This document shows, piece by piece, positions 44,935-57,385 of a DNA stretch of 64,000 nt. Where the stretch lies: positions 1,464,967-1,528,966 of the forward strand of contig JAJVDF010000210.1 of the NCBI GenBank assembly GCA_022410635.1, read 5' to 3'. Under the pieces are notes generated by a model that saw only the letters and a program-made list of their open reading frames with translations, searched no databases and was not told the DNA's origin. The DNA is from Tretioscincus oriximinensis (lineage: Eukaryota > Chordata > Lepidosauria > Squamata > Gymnophthalmidae). Position numbers and translations under genes: made by a program. Position 1 is the stretch's first letter. Each line of letters starts with the position of its first letter.

Positions 44935-45515
44935 ATATTATATTATTTTTATATTATTTATTTATTTATATTTTTATACCGCCCTGTATCCGTAGGTCTT
45001 AGGGCAGTTAAACAATAGAATCATAATTTTAACACAGTCATATCTAAAAATGGGGAGGAGACAGTCGTTTGCTAGTCAAAGCCNAGNCCAAAGAGGTGCG
45101 TCTTCAAGCATTTTCTGAAAGTGCACAGAGAAGGTGATTGACGCACCTTGAGGAGGAGACTATTCCAAAGCCTGGGGGCTGCCACAGAGAAGGCCCTATT
45201 CCAGCTTCCCACCCTCTCTGCCACTGAGGGTGGTGGTACAATCAAGAGGGCCTCCCCTGCAGATCTTAAGGCACGGGCAAGCTCATATGGGAGAAGGCAT
45301 TCTTTTATATTGGGGTTAATACCTTGAATTGGGCTCGGTAGCAAATTGGAAGCCAGTGCAGTTCTTTCAAGACCGGCTTGATGTGTGTCCGGCCAGTCGA
45401 ACCAGCCAGCAGTCTAGCTGCTGCATTCTGCACCAGCTGCAGCTTCTGGACCNTTTTCAAGGGTAACCCCANATAGAGTACATTACAATAGTCCAACCTG
45501 GAAGTTCTACATTCT
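44935..45515 (-). mobile_element. L2-clade LINE, ORF2 C-terminus and 3' end
   Basis: Minus-strand blocks: SRLDYCNVLYxGLPLK, VQKLQLVQNAAARLLAGST, HIKPVLKELHWLPICYRAQFKVL, FSVAAPRLWNSLL, FRKCLKTHLF. These match the C-terminus of L2-type LINE ORF2. It is interrupted by frameshifts and N. The 3' end has ACCGCCCTGTATCCGTAGG, TTAGGGCAGTTAAACAATAG and an ATTTATTT stretch. Best preserved L2 here. Confidence 0.85.
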
Positions 45516-45599
45516 TCTGACGTCCCCCTTCTGCCCATAATTATAACTTCTCTTTCAAATATAACTTTATTTTGATACAAAAACACCANGTCTTTTACA

Positions 45600-47300
45600 A
45601 AGACTTCTTATCATTTAAGGGAGGCCCCCCCTCTTGCCCTCCAGGAACTGTTTCTGATTATTCTCACATCCTCACACTTCACTGTTTTCTACATCCTCAC
45701 AGCCCCTGGCCTTTATTCCTCATTTATTTGGACACTAATGTGTCCAATGAGGTCACCCCAAAATCTACCCATGGCTCCAGGGAGAATTTTTCCTATTTAA
45801 GCAGGAGGGTTAGATTCATTCCCTGATTTCCCAGCTCTGCTATGGATCCTCCACCCTTCTCAACAATTTTGACTTCCTAATCTCTGTTTTCTCACATGGA
45901 TGGTAACTATATGTCAAAAAACAATACTTATCCAGCCACTAACTCCACATAGGCTCATTTTCTCATGATTATTAGTCATAAGGTATGTATGTATGCCCAT
46001 TTGAATCACTGCTGTATTCATTCATATTTTTGCTATTATAATAAACCCTATTTCTATAGAACTTTATCTTGTGAGTTATTTGGATGTAACTTAAAACCTG
46101 GCATTCCATGTAACACATAACTTCTGGATCTCTCTTGCTCAATACCTCTTGCAAGTGAGTTTTGCTCTCAGCTAATTTTCCCCAATTATTAGCATTATTA
46201 TTATTATTAGTCTAATTCNGGTAACATGAGAGTCACATGTATCTAGTGCAGAGTCACACAGCTTTTGCGCCAATTTACTCCCCTAGGGCAAACGTAGCCT
46301 TTGGCTACTTCCCTGCCCAGTTTTCGGTTATAATGATTGGTCAGTAGCATTTATTGCTGGGCTTGGGTACATTTCCTTCCTCTGTACTTATGTAGCTTTC
46401 TGCCAAATCCTCTTAAAGAAAGTATTGATCTGGGTGCTATTTTACCCAAGGTTTAGGACAGAAAAAGGTGATTTTAGGAGTTTTAAATCCGCCCACCCTC
46501 AAATTTCTCTAGAGGGCATCTCAATAAATGGACTGCAGCCTTGTCCCCACCTCTCTCCCTTTCTTTATCCCTCTGTTTTGTGTGCATATGCAGAACTTCT
46601 ATTTCCCTCTTCCAAAGAGCATTCCAACGACAAGGAAATTCAGATTATTTTTTAATTGAACACCTCCTTCATACTACATTAATCGGAACATCTTTGAACA
46701 CACAGCAGATGTTTCAAAATCTCAAATAGTGTTTGGAAATTACAGAAGACATTAGGGAACCATTTTCCTAAAGAATCTTAGAGCCCCATCTGCAGTGGAA
46801 ACCAATCACTTCCCCCCTTCCACACTCCTGGGGCCCCCTTCTCTGATTGGGAAGCGTAATGTGTGTCCACCTTTACAAGACGTTGATGAGAATGTTGTTG
46901 TCACCCTTAAGTGACTACCAGCTGGTGCTATCAGATCAAAAATAGTTGGAAAAATTGAGAGGGACACAGGAAAATAATCCTTTCAAATTGCTGCAATATT
47001 TACTGGAAAGAGAGGCTTTCAGGGGAAATCAAGCATGTAATCCGGTAAGTCCTCTGCCCAGTCCTACCTTGAGCACACAGGGGGGACTTATTGAAATATG
47101 GTAATCATCAATGCACGGAAGGCCAGGAAAGGAATAGGAACGATGGACGTGGTTTACAGAGCAGAGAGTGTGCAGGAGGAAAGTTGGTTGCTTTGCATTC
47201 CTTGTGTTTATTGATGTTCCGAATAAAAAGCAAAACAGCATGTCAGTTTTGCTGCAATGTTAACAGCTACTACTTCTGCTGTTGCTTATTAGGATCAATA
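45600..47300. other. Unclassified DNA, no gene seen
   Basis: There are short ATT/TTA microsatellite runs near 46,190-46,210. No exon was recognised. Confidence 0.4.
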
Positions 47301-47302
47301 TA

Positions 47303-47590
47303 GGCTGCAGGCACACGAGGTTTTCTTATTGCGGTGGTAGTATCATCATGGTGTCTCCTCTCCATGTGTTAATGGATTTTGCTCAAAGAACCTAGAAAAA
47401 CAGTCCTTTGCAGTTCTTTACCCTGGAATACTCTTTTGCTGATGTTTTCTGAAATGGCCATGCCTGCAGCCACAGAGCTGAGAAGCCTTCCTATGTGTAC
47501 ATGATTTACTTTCTGATTAGTTGTCTTATACACCAGCACAGGAGTCTTTCTTGTTTATGCTCAGTATCTGAAGCAATGAGCCACTGGCTG
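47303..47590 (+). repeat. Unnamed interspersed repeat (family X), copy 3
   Basis: It begins GGCTGCAGGCACACGAGG and contains TTGCTGATGTTTTCTGAAAT, GCCATGCCTGCAGCC, GATTAGTTGTCTTA and ATGCTCAGTATCTGAA. Collinear with 12,704-13,110. Confidence 0.6.
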
Positions 47591-48112
47591 AAACTGCAGA
47601 CTTCTTCTGCCCCAGAAAAGGGTCTAAGGGGTCTGTTGCCCCTATGCCAACCTGGGCTAGTGTAACCCTGCCATGGACTGAGCTGGCCTGAAATTGCACA
47701 TGGACAAGAACTCCTTAGGCCCTTTTGGGGGACAAAATAAGGCCCCTTCCCAACTTGAACACTGTTTTAAAACGTAAGAACATATGACACAAGAAAGGTC
47801 TTACCAACTACACATGAACAGTCTCCAAAATAGAAAAGAATAATCCCACCTTCAGGTATGTTTTCATATGTATTCATATGGTTTTGTGCTTTTGCTTTTG
47901 TTGTTGCCCACCCTGAGACCTTTGGTATAGGCTGTGTATACGTTTAACCTGGCCTTTGGCTGACAAAAACAGCTCTCTCTCTTCCATACTTTCCAGCATG
48001 GTCGTTTTAAATATGTTAAATCTGTTTTTATTGTTAATCACCCTGATTACACCCAGAGTTGGTGTAAAAGTCAAATAAAGGAATAAAAGAATATAAAGAA
48101 ATAAAACAATAG

Positions 48113-48154
48113 GGCAGTTTGAGCCACTGTGGGAAACAGAATGCTGGACTAGAA
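48113..48154 (+). mobile_element. CR1-clade LINE 3' UTR scrap
   Basis: GCCACTGTGGGAAACAGAAT, then GCTGGACTAGA matches the CTTATGTT-tail family. It is cut off by the SINE that follows. Confidence 0.5.
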
Positions 48155-48420
48155 GGCACAAATGGCACAGTTGCAAAGAGCTAGTTTTTCAACTGAGAGA
48201 GCCGTTTTTGAGGCCCTGTGTTGGACGTGGAGAGGAGTGAGTGCCCTCTACTGGCCTTCAGCTCTAGCCAACTCACCTATTCAAAAGAGTTGCAATTAGG
48301 TAAGTACCACCATTAACCTGGTGGAGAAGATGGAACAGATGTACGTTTTCAGGCAAAAATTATCATTGTAAGCCACTCTGAGTCCCTTTGGGTAAGAAGG
48401 ATGGGGTATAAAATGTGGTT
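48155..48420 (+). mobile_element. tRNA-derived SINE (family B)
   Basis: It has GGCACAAATGGCACAGTTGC, GAGTGCCCTCTACTGGCC, GCCACTCTGAGTCCCTTT and GGGGTATAAAATG. The tail is short. It lies directly behind a LINE scrap, so it may have inserted there. Confidence 0.8.
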
Positions 48421-48641
48421 GGTCTTAGTACACATTGACATATCCTGTTTTTGCATGTTCATTTTAAATCAAACCAAATAGAATCTGGTTCAGTTCAATT
48501 CAGATCTTTTTCCTTAGTGCAGAAGTGTATTCAGTTTGATTAAAATGCATTTGAACCACAGTCAAATAGGATGTGTTTGCTAGGCTTTGTTAACTTGAAT
48601 CAATCTCCTTGTAAAAATGAATTTGAACACTGTTTTCAAAC

Positions 48642-49245
48642 CATAAGAACATAAGACATAAGAAGATCCCAGCTGAATCAGGATACAACCTATCTAGTTC
48701 AGCTTTCTGTCTGGCACAGTAACTCACCAATTGTACCTGGGCAGTCTCAAGAAGAAGGCAAACCTCCACCTCAGCTCTCTACAAATGACATCCTAGAGGC
48801 ATTCTTAAGACATCCATCCTAGTAGCTATTGATAGTTAGCATCTATGGTTTTTTTTTCTTAATCCTATCTTAAAGCAGCTTGGTGAATTGCATAGAGCAA
48901 AGATCCTCCAGATAAAAAACAACAACAAACTTTTCCTTATCTGTCCTAACTCTTCTGCCCACCAACATCATAGAGTCCCCCCTGGTTGTGGCATTGAGTG
49001 ATAGAGACAATAGAATTATAGAATCATACAGTAGAATAATAGAATTGGAAGGGACCTCCAAGGCCATTGGTCCAACCCTCTGCTCAATGAAGGATTCACT
49101 AAACCATCCCATACAGATAACTATCCAGCCTCTATTAGAAGACTTCCAGAAAAATAGAATCATAGAGTTGAAAGAATTTTGTCTATGCATGTGATACACT
49201 TCAATCAAATCACCTCTTCAACATCAAAGCTGAAGAGACCTACAT
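48642..49245 (-). mobile_element. CR1-clade LINE, old copy split by CR1
   Basis: It starts CATAAGAACATAAGACATAA and continues in minus orientation. It is interrupted at about 49,010 and resumes at about 49,177 with TTTTGTCTATGCATGTGATA and the LSVLKxTSETVFG-side coding remnant. The interruption is CR1 sequence. Confidence 0.75.
49010..49176 (-). mobile_element. CR1 3' end nested in the older LINE
   Basis: It reads ATTATAGAATCATACAGTAG, AATTGGAAGGGACCTCCAAG, GGTCCAACCCTCTGCTCAA: the CR1 3' end in reverse. A second partial tip, AATAGAATCATAGAGTTGAA, closes the segment at 49,154-49,176. Confidence 0.8.
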
Positions 49246-50040
49246 CTGAAACCGTGTTTGGTTCAAACTCAGACTTTTTGAAGAAAACAGTTTGCTTGAA
49301 ATCAATGCTGAACCAATTTGACACATTCCTTATGATAATAATTCTACCCTTGCATGCAGTTTACTCACATAGAAGAAGTTGCTAACTCTTCCTTATAACA
49401 GTGGCCCTGTATTCCTAAATATCCTATGGCAAAGGAGAGGCTAAGAACCAACATATTTCTCCAGTGGTATCTATTGGATTTGTGTTTGTGATGCCATTTT
49501 AAAGATAAAAGAATCCTATTAGGAACATAGGCAATCCTGCTGGGAAGTTGGCTCTATTTCAGGGAGCAACGGTGGTCTTAATACATCCAGTGTTCTGCGG
49601 ATTAGGACTGCAGGGGAACAAGTCAAAACAAGGATCCAAATGAAAAATCTCACTTTGATCTCTGCGGTGTCTGCTTTGAACCATATTGAATCAAAGTTCA
49701 GTTTAGGGTAATGAAAATGAGATTTCTGATCACAGCCTTGTTAACTTCCCCAGTTACGTTGCTGCCCCTGTCCGCAGTCTGCTCCTGCTTGTTCTCTATT
49801 AAACATGCAATTTTATTTATTTATTCTTATTCTGAACTGCTTACATTTTAAATCAATGCAAAGAGAGCAAGGCATAGTAACTACAATGGATGTTAACTCT
49901 TTACCGCATTGATCTCCGGATATAATCAAATGTCCCTGAAATCACAATGGAACTGTGTACAGCTGAGGTCTTAACATTGGTCTGAATTTTAAGTGATGAA
50001 AAGGGGATGAAGCAGAATAGGGGGGGACCTTTTATTTTAT
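49246..50040. other. Unclassified DNA, no gene seen
   Basis: A TTTATTTATTTATT block near 49,812 may be a trace of an L2 3' end. Nothing else was recognised. Confidence 0.4.
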
Positions 50041-50049
50041 TCTTTCTAA

Positions 50050-52935
50050 AGTAGTTTGTGTAACAATTTAAGTAGTGTTAGAGCCATTTATATATATTGA
50101 ATTTTAAACAAAAGAAACATATAGATATCTCTTCACAAAAAATAATAATTGAACATTCCCACCCCCTCCCCCCATGTGGAATGACTGTCATAAAGATTTA
50201 GACAATGTTATTGGCATCACTATGAATTAGTATAATTGCAAATTGAGAATTAGATCAAGAGTATATTTGATGATCCTATATCTATCACTTAACCTATCAA
50301 CCTGCAGGAGATAAGACCAATTCTGGATCCAAGAATTGGTTACCCGTATACCCATATATTTCGATCTTTTTTCTTTTATTACATCAAAAACCCATAATTG
50401 CATCAAATAATCAAGCCAAGTATCATTTGTTTTTATCCCTCCACCCCCTTGCAATTCTTAATTAGGCAGCCCAATCACATCTTTGTAATATATATCATAT
50501 TGTGCAGAACATCCATGTTATTAATAATTCCCATAATCACTGTCTTAGTCATAAATGAGATGTTAATATGAAGTAGTTGGTAAATTGCGTTCTTAATCTC
50601 ATTCCAAAATCCATCCACATACTGACATTGGAACAGCATATGCATCAATGTTCCTTGCGTTGGGCACCCATGCCAACATAGGGGAGACCCCCCACCCATA
50701 TGCACAATTTGGTTTGGGGTTCTATACCATCACGTGAGTATTTTGATATTGATCTCCTTAAATTTAGTGTATTTGATACTATGAATAGTGTGAATCCATA
50801 ATTTCAACTCTACCTCAGTTACGTTAATTTCTGGAGACCATTTATTATATAAATGTTGAGAGTTTTTATATTTATTGATGGTAAGCAGTATGTATAGTTT
50901 CCCGATTAAGTGTGATACTTGTTTTATCCTTTCTTCCATTATATATTCAAATGGATCCCTTGGCTGTTCCATACTTAGTCTAATTTCTATTTTATTAATA
51001 AATTGATATACAGCCCTCTCAGTCAACCAATTTTGGGGTCGATTATTTAATAACCTTAACTGCAGAATGGTTTTATGGATTACCCCAGCCATCGAAAAAG
51101 TCTCTAAGTTTTTTGGATTTAAAGCCCTCTAAATACTTTGCTAAGTTGCAATCTCTTGGGGGGTTCATTATTTTAATCAAAGAGATATGATATATGGATG
51201 TACAAAGCTTGTTATACCATGATTTCCAAATCTCCCATGATGTTCTAAGAGGCATTAACCAAGTTAGGAATTTCCTTCTTGGAATTTTTGGAAGTAGTAA
51301 GGGTTCATTCTCTAGATTGTTCAATATTCTCTCTATCCTAACTACCTTTGATGATGGGTATTCTAGATCTATAACTTTTAATAGCTGTATAGCATAATAG
51401 TAGGATAAGAAGCTTCTGCAGTTGGTGCTGTTAGATATTCTTCTCAGGTGTCCCTAAAGCACACATTTTTAATATCTTTCTCCCACTTCTTAATAGTGGA
51501 GGATGCAATGGGAGATGGAACCATCTGGAATAAAAATAATAATCTAGGCAGCACCATCATTTTAAGTGCTCTTAGTTTAGTAGTGTAATTCCAATTTTGA
51601 TGTGGCCATGCCTGTAACATTTTGTGTATTTGCTTCCAGACTATTTTGTAATTTACCTCCGACAACTTTTGGATGTTTTTAGTTAATTTGACCCCAAGGT
51701 ATGTCATTTTCTTCATGCCAGATCNTAGTCCTAAGTATTGTAGTATTTGCATTTTCTCTTGTCTTGGGATTTTAATAAACATTGTCTCAGATTTGTTCAT
51801 GTTAATCTTCATGCCAGAAAGAGTTTCGAATTGTTGTAGAACAAGTTTAAATGTGATAATGAAGATAATGGGTCTTGAGTGATAAGTAACGCGTCATCAG
51901 CATACATGTTAATTTTAATAGTTTCATTTCTGACTTTGTAACCTAATATCCCTGGGTTAGATCTGATTGTATTGGCAAGCTGTTCAATTGCAATAAAAAA
52001 GACAAGAGGCAAAAGCGGGCACCAGTGCTTGATTCCATTACATATTTCGATATTGTGTGATGACCCTTGGTTAGCATTAATCTTTGCAAAATTTGCAGAA
52101 TATAGATTTTGGAGGATTTGTGTAAATCTATAGCTGCAGGTTAGGGTCTCACATATTTGAATAATGTATCTGTGACTAACCGAGTCCAATTCTTTGTATA
52201 CATCCAACTTAATCAAAGCAACCTTCTTATGATGTCATTTTGCATGACTCAGCACATTGGTTGTTATTCTTATCGGATCAGCAATTTGTCTCCCTTTAAC
52301 AAAGATGAACTGATCCTCACCAATTATTGTTGGTATTATTTTTTTCTAATCGCTTAGTTAGGATGGTGGCAAAGATTTTATAGTCAACATTGGCTAAAGT
52401 AATTGGGCGATAAGATTCCAGATTTTCCGGTGGCTTCTCTTTTTTTATAATGGAAGTATATCGGAAAATTTCCACAAGTGGGGTACTTGCTGCGAGTCCA
52501 TAATTGAATTGAATAGAATTTGTAAATGGAGAACTAAATCCTCTGAATTTTTTTAATAAAAAATTGTGGTAAATCCATCTGGACCTGGTGACTTTCCTAA
52601 TTTTAAATTTTGGATTGCATTCCTGATCTCATTTGTTGATATATTACTTTTAAGCATTGTGGAGTCTTCATCTGATATCCTATTGGGGAGTTGAATATCT
52701 TGCTGGACTACTGGTCTTCCTTGGTATAGGTTTTGATAAAATTGGGCTAATTTATTCCTAATTTGCTGGTCTGTGCTCCAATTTGTGCCATCAGTGTCCC
52801 TGAGAAAACAAATTCTTTTTCTTTCTTGTTTTCTCTTTAATAACCTCACCATACTTTTCATTGTCTGAGGGTCCCAAGTATTGAATTGATTTTTTAAAAA
52901 AATCAGGTTTTTTTGCATAAGAATTCTATCCATCG
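50050..52935 (-). mobile_element. L1 LINE ORF2 relic, antisense
   Basis: Minus-strand blocks in order from the high-coordinate end: LKLGKSPGPDGFTT (about 52,565-52,605), then MYADDALL (YADD codons at 51,893-51,904, the reverse transcriptase active site), MNKSETMF, YLGVKLTKN, NYTTKLRALKMMVLPRLLFLFQ, CWHGCPTQGTLMHMLFQC and FDVIKEKRSKYMGIR. The frame breaks several times between 50.2 and 52.9 kb, so it is inactive. The 3' UTR has a G-rich block (GGGGGGAGGGGGTGGGAATG, about 50,157-50,176 in reverse). It is 5' truncated near the start of the RT domain. Confidence 0.9.
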
Positions 52936-52939
52936 TTTC

Positions 52940-53285
52940 CAGTTGTTTTCCAGAGCTGTTCTCCTGTCACAAACCCAAGCGTTTTTCCTCTGATGGAGGC
53001 GAGTTGGCATGCTTTGCCTGACAGCANGTGTGAAACCCCACCTCCAACAGAGGAGCAGCTACAGCACACTCTGAGGTTCCTTCCAAGACCACAGAAAGCG
53101 TTGCTCGGGCTGTATCTATCACCTCTGATGGCTCCTTTGCCTTTAAAATCCTGCATTTTTATATTCCCTGATGCAGCATCGGGGAATGTAAAAATCCAGG
53201 ATTTTATCTTAAAACCCAGAGGGGACTGTATTTTAGCCCCCAAAGCTGGGATTGTCCCACCTTCCTGGGACGTATGGCAACGTTA
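52940..53285. repeat. Unclassified repeat with inner hairpin, possibly a MITE
   Basis: AAAATCCTGCATTTTTATAT at 53,145 pairs with the block at 53,182-53,205, arms about 24 bp. The right end is TGGGACGTATGGCAACG, an end-like sequence. It touches the L1 on the left and a LINE on the right, so either may have interrupted it. Confidence 0.45.
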
Positions 53286-53680
53286 CACCTCGGCAGTCCG
53301 AACAGAGGAACGCAAAACATGCACCTGTTCATGACTCCCTGCAAATGATATTTTAGGAGTCATGCCTGTTGCTCCATCCCGGAGGCAACATTCAGACATC
53401 CATCCTAGTATATCCATTGGTATAAACCTGTCTAGTCCTGTCTTGAAGCTATCCAAGCTGTTAGCCACAGGCCGGTGACTGTCTGGGTGAAAAAATACTT
53501 TTCTTTGTCTGTTCTCACTTTTCTACCCAACAGTTTTAAGGAGTGCCCTCTGGTCCTTGTGTTGTGTGATAAAGAAAACATTTTTTCTCTATTCACCCTG
53601 TCGATCCCATGCATGATTTTGTACACTTCAATCAGAGCACCTCTCAAACGTCGCCTTTCGAGGCTGAAGAGGCCCATGGC
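53286..53680 (-). mobile_element. CR1-clade LINE, tail missing
   Basis: It matches the 58-kb copy from the 3' UTR (CAGTCCGAACAGAGG) through the ORF2 C-terminus (MFSLSHNTRTRGHSLKLL, FFTQTVTGLW). A deletion of about 30 bases removes part of NLLPEEVV. The tail octamers are absent. Confidence 0.85.
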
Positions 53681-54400
53681 AAGGGACTATGGCATCCAGG
53701 TTTATCCCCCAAATTCTGCACTACTGGTGATACGTATAGCTCCCCCTCCCTGCCAGTGCAAACATCTGGTGCCACCTCCCTCCTGGACCCCATTTACCTA
53801 GTATATTGAAATTCTAAGGCCTTAATTTTGCCCTTGAAAGTACTGGGAGGAGGAAAAATCCCTCACCACCCAGCAGAAGAAGGCACAACCTTCACTAGCT
53901 CTCAGATATCATTTCTCCATCTCTCCAACCTAGAGGAAGCATTGATGCTACCTTTGCCGATTGAACCACATGTTCAGAATGGAAGACTGTGACTGTGAAT
54001 ATAGTGTGACTGAAGTGTAGTGTGATGTGAATGTAGTGCGACTGAAGATAAAACATGTAAGTTTTGAGCAATTGTGCTTTAGTTGTTAGGTGTACTTTGT
54101 TCATGTTGAATAAGACTAATAGGGTAGAAACCAGGCACACACCTTCCTCGCAGAATAAACTATCATTACGTAATCAAATTACTACACAATGATTGCTCTG
54201 CTGTCCCTAAGACAGCAGCAGAAGCATGAGGAAAGTGTGGTGACCTTACTGGTCCCCAGTGACTGAATACTGCTCAGTTGGGGATCTGGCAATGCTGACA
54301 GCCTTGCATGTGTGGTCATGTTTTTCGGTAACCCACATGCATGTTGCACCAGCCAAGATGTCAACCACACAGCATATCCCACTACATTGGTGGTAATTGC
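53681..54400. other. Unclassified DNA, no gene seen
   Basis: Contains a local TGTGACTGAAGTGTAGTGTG-like imperfect repeat near 54,000-54,045. No exon was recognised. Confidence 0.4.
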
Positions 54401-54870
54401 TACAAAAGCTGCTTTTTTCCTTTTTTTTAATTCTAGATTTCATTCTGATTCCTCTACTGTAACTGGCTGCGAGAGATATCTTGTAGTTTTTTCTAATATT
54501 GTAATTGCATATTTGTACTTGTCGGGGATGACACTGAAGCTTTATCAGGTGGCTCTTTTTTCCCATGTGGGGCGTTTTTCATGGGGTACTAGCTACTGAG
54601 GAAGACCTCTTCAGCCACAACCCATGCATGATTTGGAAAGATTTAGTAGGATGCAAGATGGAAGCAAAATCACTTTCACTCCACCCCACGAGGTCATGCA
54701 TGTACAGTGATCCACTGGCTAAAAAGGCCTGTTGTTGTGGTAGATTCAACAGTGGGAATTTTGTATAATCCAAAATAAAGCTTTCGTGGGGAAATTCAGC
54801 AACGTGAACTTGGCAAACCTCATAAGACTTTGGGGCGACATGTAAAAGTTCATTGGTTCTCAGCTCACAG

Positions 54871-54922
54871 AGAATGCATGGGAATTGTAAGAAGGCTCAC
54901 AGAGAATGCTGGGGATTGTAGT
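54871..54922 (-). promoter_or_regulatory. Two ZNF143/THAP11-type boxes in tandem
   Basis: In reverse, 54,901-54,922 reads ACTACAATCCCCAGCATTCT and 54,871-54,890 reads TTACAATTCCCATGCATTCT. The SBS motif bound by ZNF143/THAP11 is close to ACTACAATTCCCAGCATGC. The pair may come from a repeat. No promoter context is visible. Confidence 0.35.
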
Positions 54923-56990
54923 GAGGCAAGCAGAGCAATGCCTTATAGGGCTCATCATTTGAAGAGATTGCTAAGCAATGTGTCAGATCAGCATGGAAGC
55001 TTCAAGGTAGGAGGGGTGGATGTTGAATGCATTTTTTAAAAAATAGTGAGCAAACCAGGTCGTTGAGAAGCTTCCTTCGTGTCAAAACATATCTGGCTAA
55101 TTCGTTTACATCTTTACATTATTTTATTCTTTCAGAATTGTATATTCGGTTTTATATATATTTTCTCCAATTATGGATTTTAGCTTGTCAGTGTCATTGC
55201 AATACATTATGGTTGCATTTGTACGACAGGTTCGTACATGGATGGGAGTGACATGAAGGCAGCTCACCACACTGAAATACGCCTTGTTAGTGATCTGTGC
55301 ACTAAAAAGTACCAATGTTCCATATTTTCAAACTGACTTATTGTCTAATCCTGTAACAGGGCCCTCCAGGGAACCTCTCTATCCCTCTGTCTGGTGTGTG
55401 GAACTCAGGACTTTTGCCGCCATGGCAAGAAGGCCCATGAGATCTCATTCTGGGGAATGGAACATCAGTGAATTGGGTGCAAGTACACATGGAGGCTGCT
55501 GGGTTCCCTGTGAACGGGAGGTGAGAGTCCTGTATATTGCTGTCCAGTCCTCAGCACTCTCAGGCAACTTTGGGCCCACAATACCTCTAAAACACACTGC
55601 ATAGCCAATCAGTTCTATTGGACTATCAACTTTTTTAGTTTCTCTTTTTGTTTGGGACCTTTTGTTTGTTTTGTGGGTGATGCCCAACCATGTAAGAAAA
55701 GCGTGAACACAATAGCTGCACAACAGATGTAAGTATTAGCAGTTGACTTTTCTTACATTCGGTACCATGCTGGTCTATCTCCTTTAAATTTGGTCTTCAT
55801 CATTGTCTAGTTGATACTTTGTTTTGCAATGGCATTTTATAAAACTGCAAATTGTCACTTGTCTCTGTGGTTCTGTGGGAAAAAACTCAACATCCATTAG
55901 GAACCACAAGGGAAACTGAGGCTTTTCAGCAAAATGTTACTAGTCAGCGTGCAGCATCCAGTAGTTCAGAATATTAATGACATGTATTTCCATATACTAC
56001 GTATATATCAGTGGAGGCCAACATTTAGCTGGGAACCTTCCTGCCATCACCACAAAAAAAATAAGAGGTTGTCACTTTAAATTTCCAGCTGCATCAGAGA
56101 AAAGTCACTTTCATGCTGAAAACGTACAGTGAGACACATTCCACCTGACCCAAACGCATCGCATCAATTTGAGTTCATGAGAATGTCATTTCTGACTTGC
56201 TTTTTTCTTCTTCTTTAGCCAATTTCCAGCCTGAAAAGATATTTTCCTCCTGTTTGGCTGGTAGTGCAGCTCTACCCTCTGAAATCAAAGTCCAGAAGGA
56301 TTATTGGATTTCTCTAAGTGACATCCCAGCATTATCCCAATAGCCTGCCACACCGTAATGGATAGGGCAACGTCTTGGCTTATAAGCCAGCCTTGCCTTC
56401 AAGCACACCGCAAAATGCATGAGCAGAAGCCCACTTTTTTCCAGCTTTCACTTAAAAAGCAAAACATCACAGCGTTGCACTGTTCACAAAAAAAGCCTTA
56501 TTAATGCAAGAGTGCAAGATAGCTGCCTTAGAAGTCTTCTAAAAATGGCCAAACTAATTTCAGGCACGTTCACTGCATTTGAGCAACCCTACTTATTAGC
56601 TGAAGGTTTTAATAGCATCCTATCATTGCATTAAAGTACTTGATATGAAATATCCATTTCTAAATGTTATCTGATTGCATTATAATTAGCCAGCGGCTTT
56701 TGCTAGTGATCTTTTAATAAGAACAATATACAATTATTTCTGCACTTATGATGGCATGGAGCTGCAGAGGAAGGAAGGCTAGCTAAAGTGATGTGGATAT
56801 CCACCATGGCCAGGGTTAAACTGGCGTGCCTGTTGACTTAGGCAGTTAATTTTTAAATGTGCTTTATATATGCTTCAATGTCACCTGACTCAAAATCATG
56901 AAATATAGGATGGGAGAGATATGCAAATACAAAATTCATATAGTCTGCAAAAATAAAAGGATTGATCTGCTTTTGCATATACTACCACTC
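54923..56990. other. Unclassified DNA, no gene seen
   Basis: The 106-codon frame at 55,284-55,604 has no recognised motif. No repeat family was identified. Confidence 0.4.
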
Positions 56991-57150
56991 AGACTCTCCT
57001 TCCCTCCCTTCCCCTTTCGTCTTTCCCTTTTTTCCTTTTCTCTTTCTCTTCTCCTTTGTCTTCTCTCCTCTCCTCTTCTTTTCTTTTCTTTCTTTCCTTC
57101 CTCCTTCTTTTCTTTCCACTCTTCTCCTTCTTTTTTCTTCCCTTTATTTA
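56991..57150. repeat. Polypyrimidine tract
   Basis: About 160 bases of almost uninterrupted C and T on the plus strand. Such tracts can form triplex DNA. The frames on either strand (S/F/P-rich or K/E/R-rich) follow from composition. Confidence 0.85.
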
Positions 57151-57222
57151 GCATAATTTTTGCAAACCATTTAGAACATCTTCATTANCCCCTAATGAAT
57201 ACACACTAGTTTTTACATACAT

Positions 57223-57385
57223 TAGGCTGACCAGATGACCCCTTTTTGGGGTGGTTGAAAACCTGGTTTTGTAATGCCTCCCGGTTTTTGCTGAGGAAAA
57301 AAAAAATCCTCAGCAAAAATCGGGAGGCACCCCAAAACCGAGTTTTCACCCCCCCCCCAAAAAAAGGGGTCATCTGGTCAGCCTA
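57223..57385. mobile_element. Palindromic hAT-like MITE (TAGGCTGACC family), copy 4
   Basis: It starts TAGGCTGACCAGATGACCCC and ends GGGGTCATCTGGTCAGCCTA. The centre GAGGAAAAAAAAAATCCTC folds back. Flanks ACATACAT and CTTACATA do not form an exact duplication. Confidence 0.75.

Noticed and set aside
52553..52933. Separate small host gene
   Set aside because: GKSPGPDGF and neighbouring blocks identify it as the RT fingers region of the antisense L1.
56898..57209. Ser/Phe-rich (plus) and Lys/Glu-rich (minus) frames
   Set aside because: Both derive from a polypyrimidine tract.
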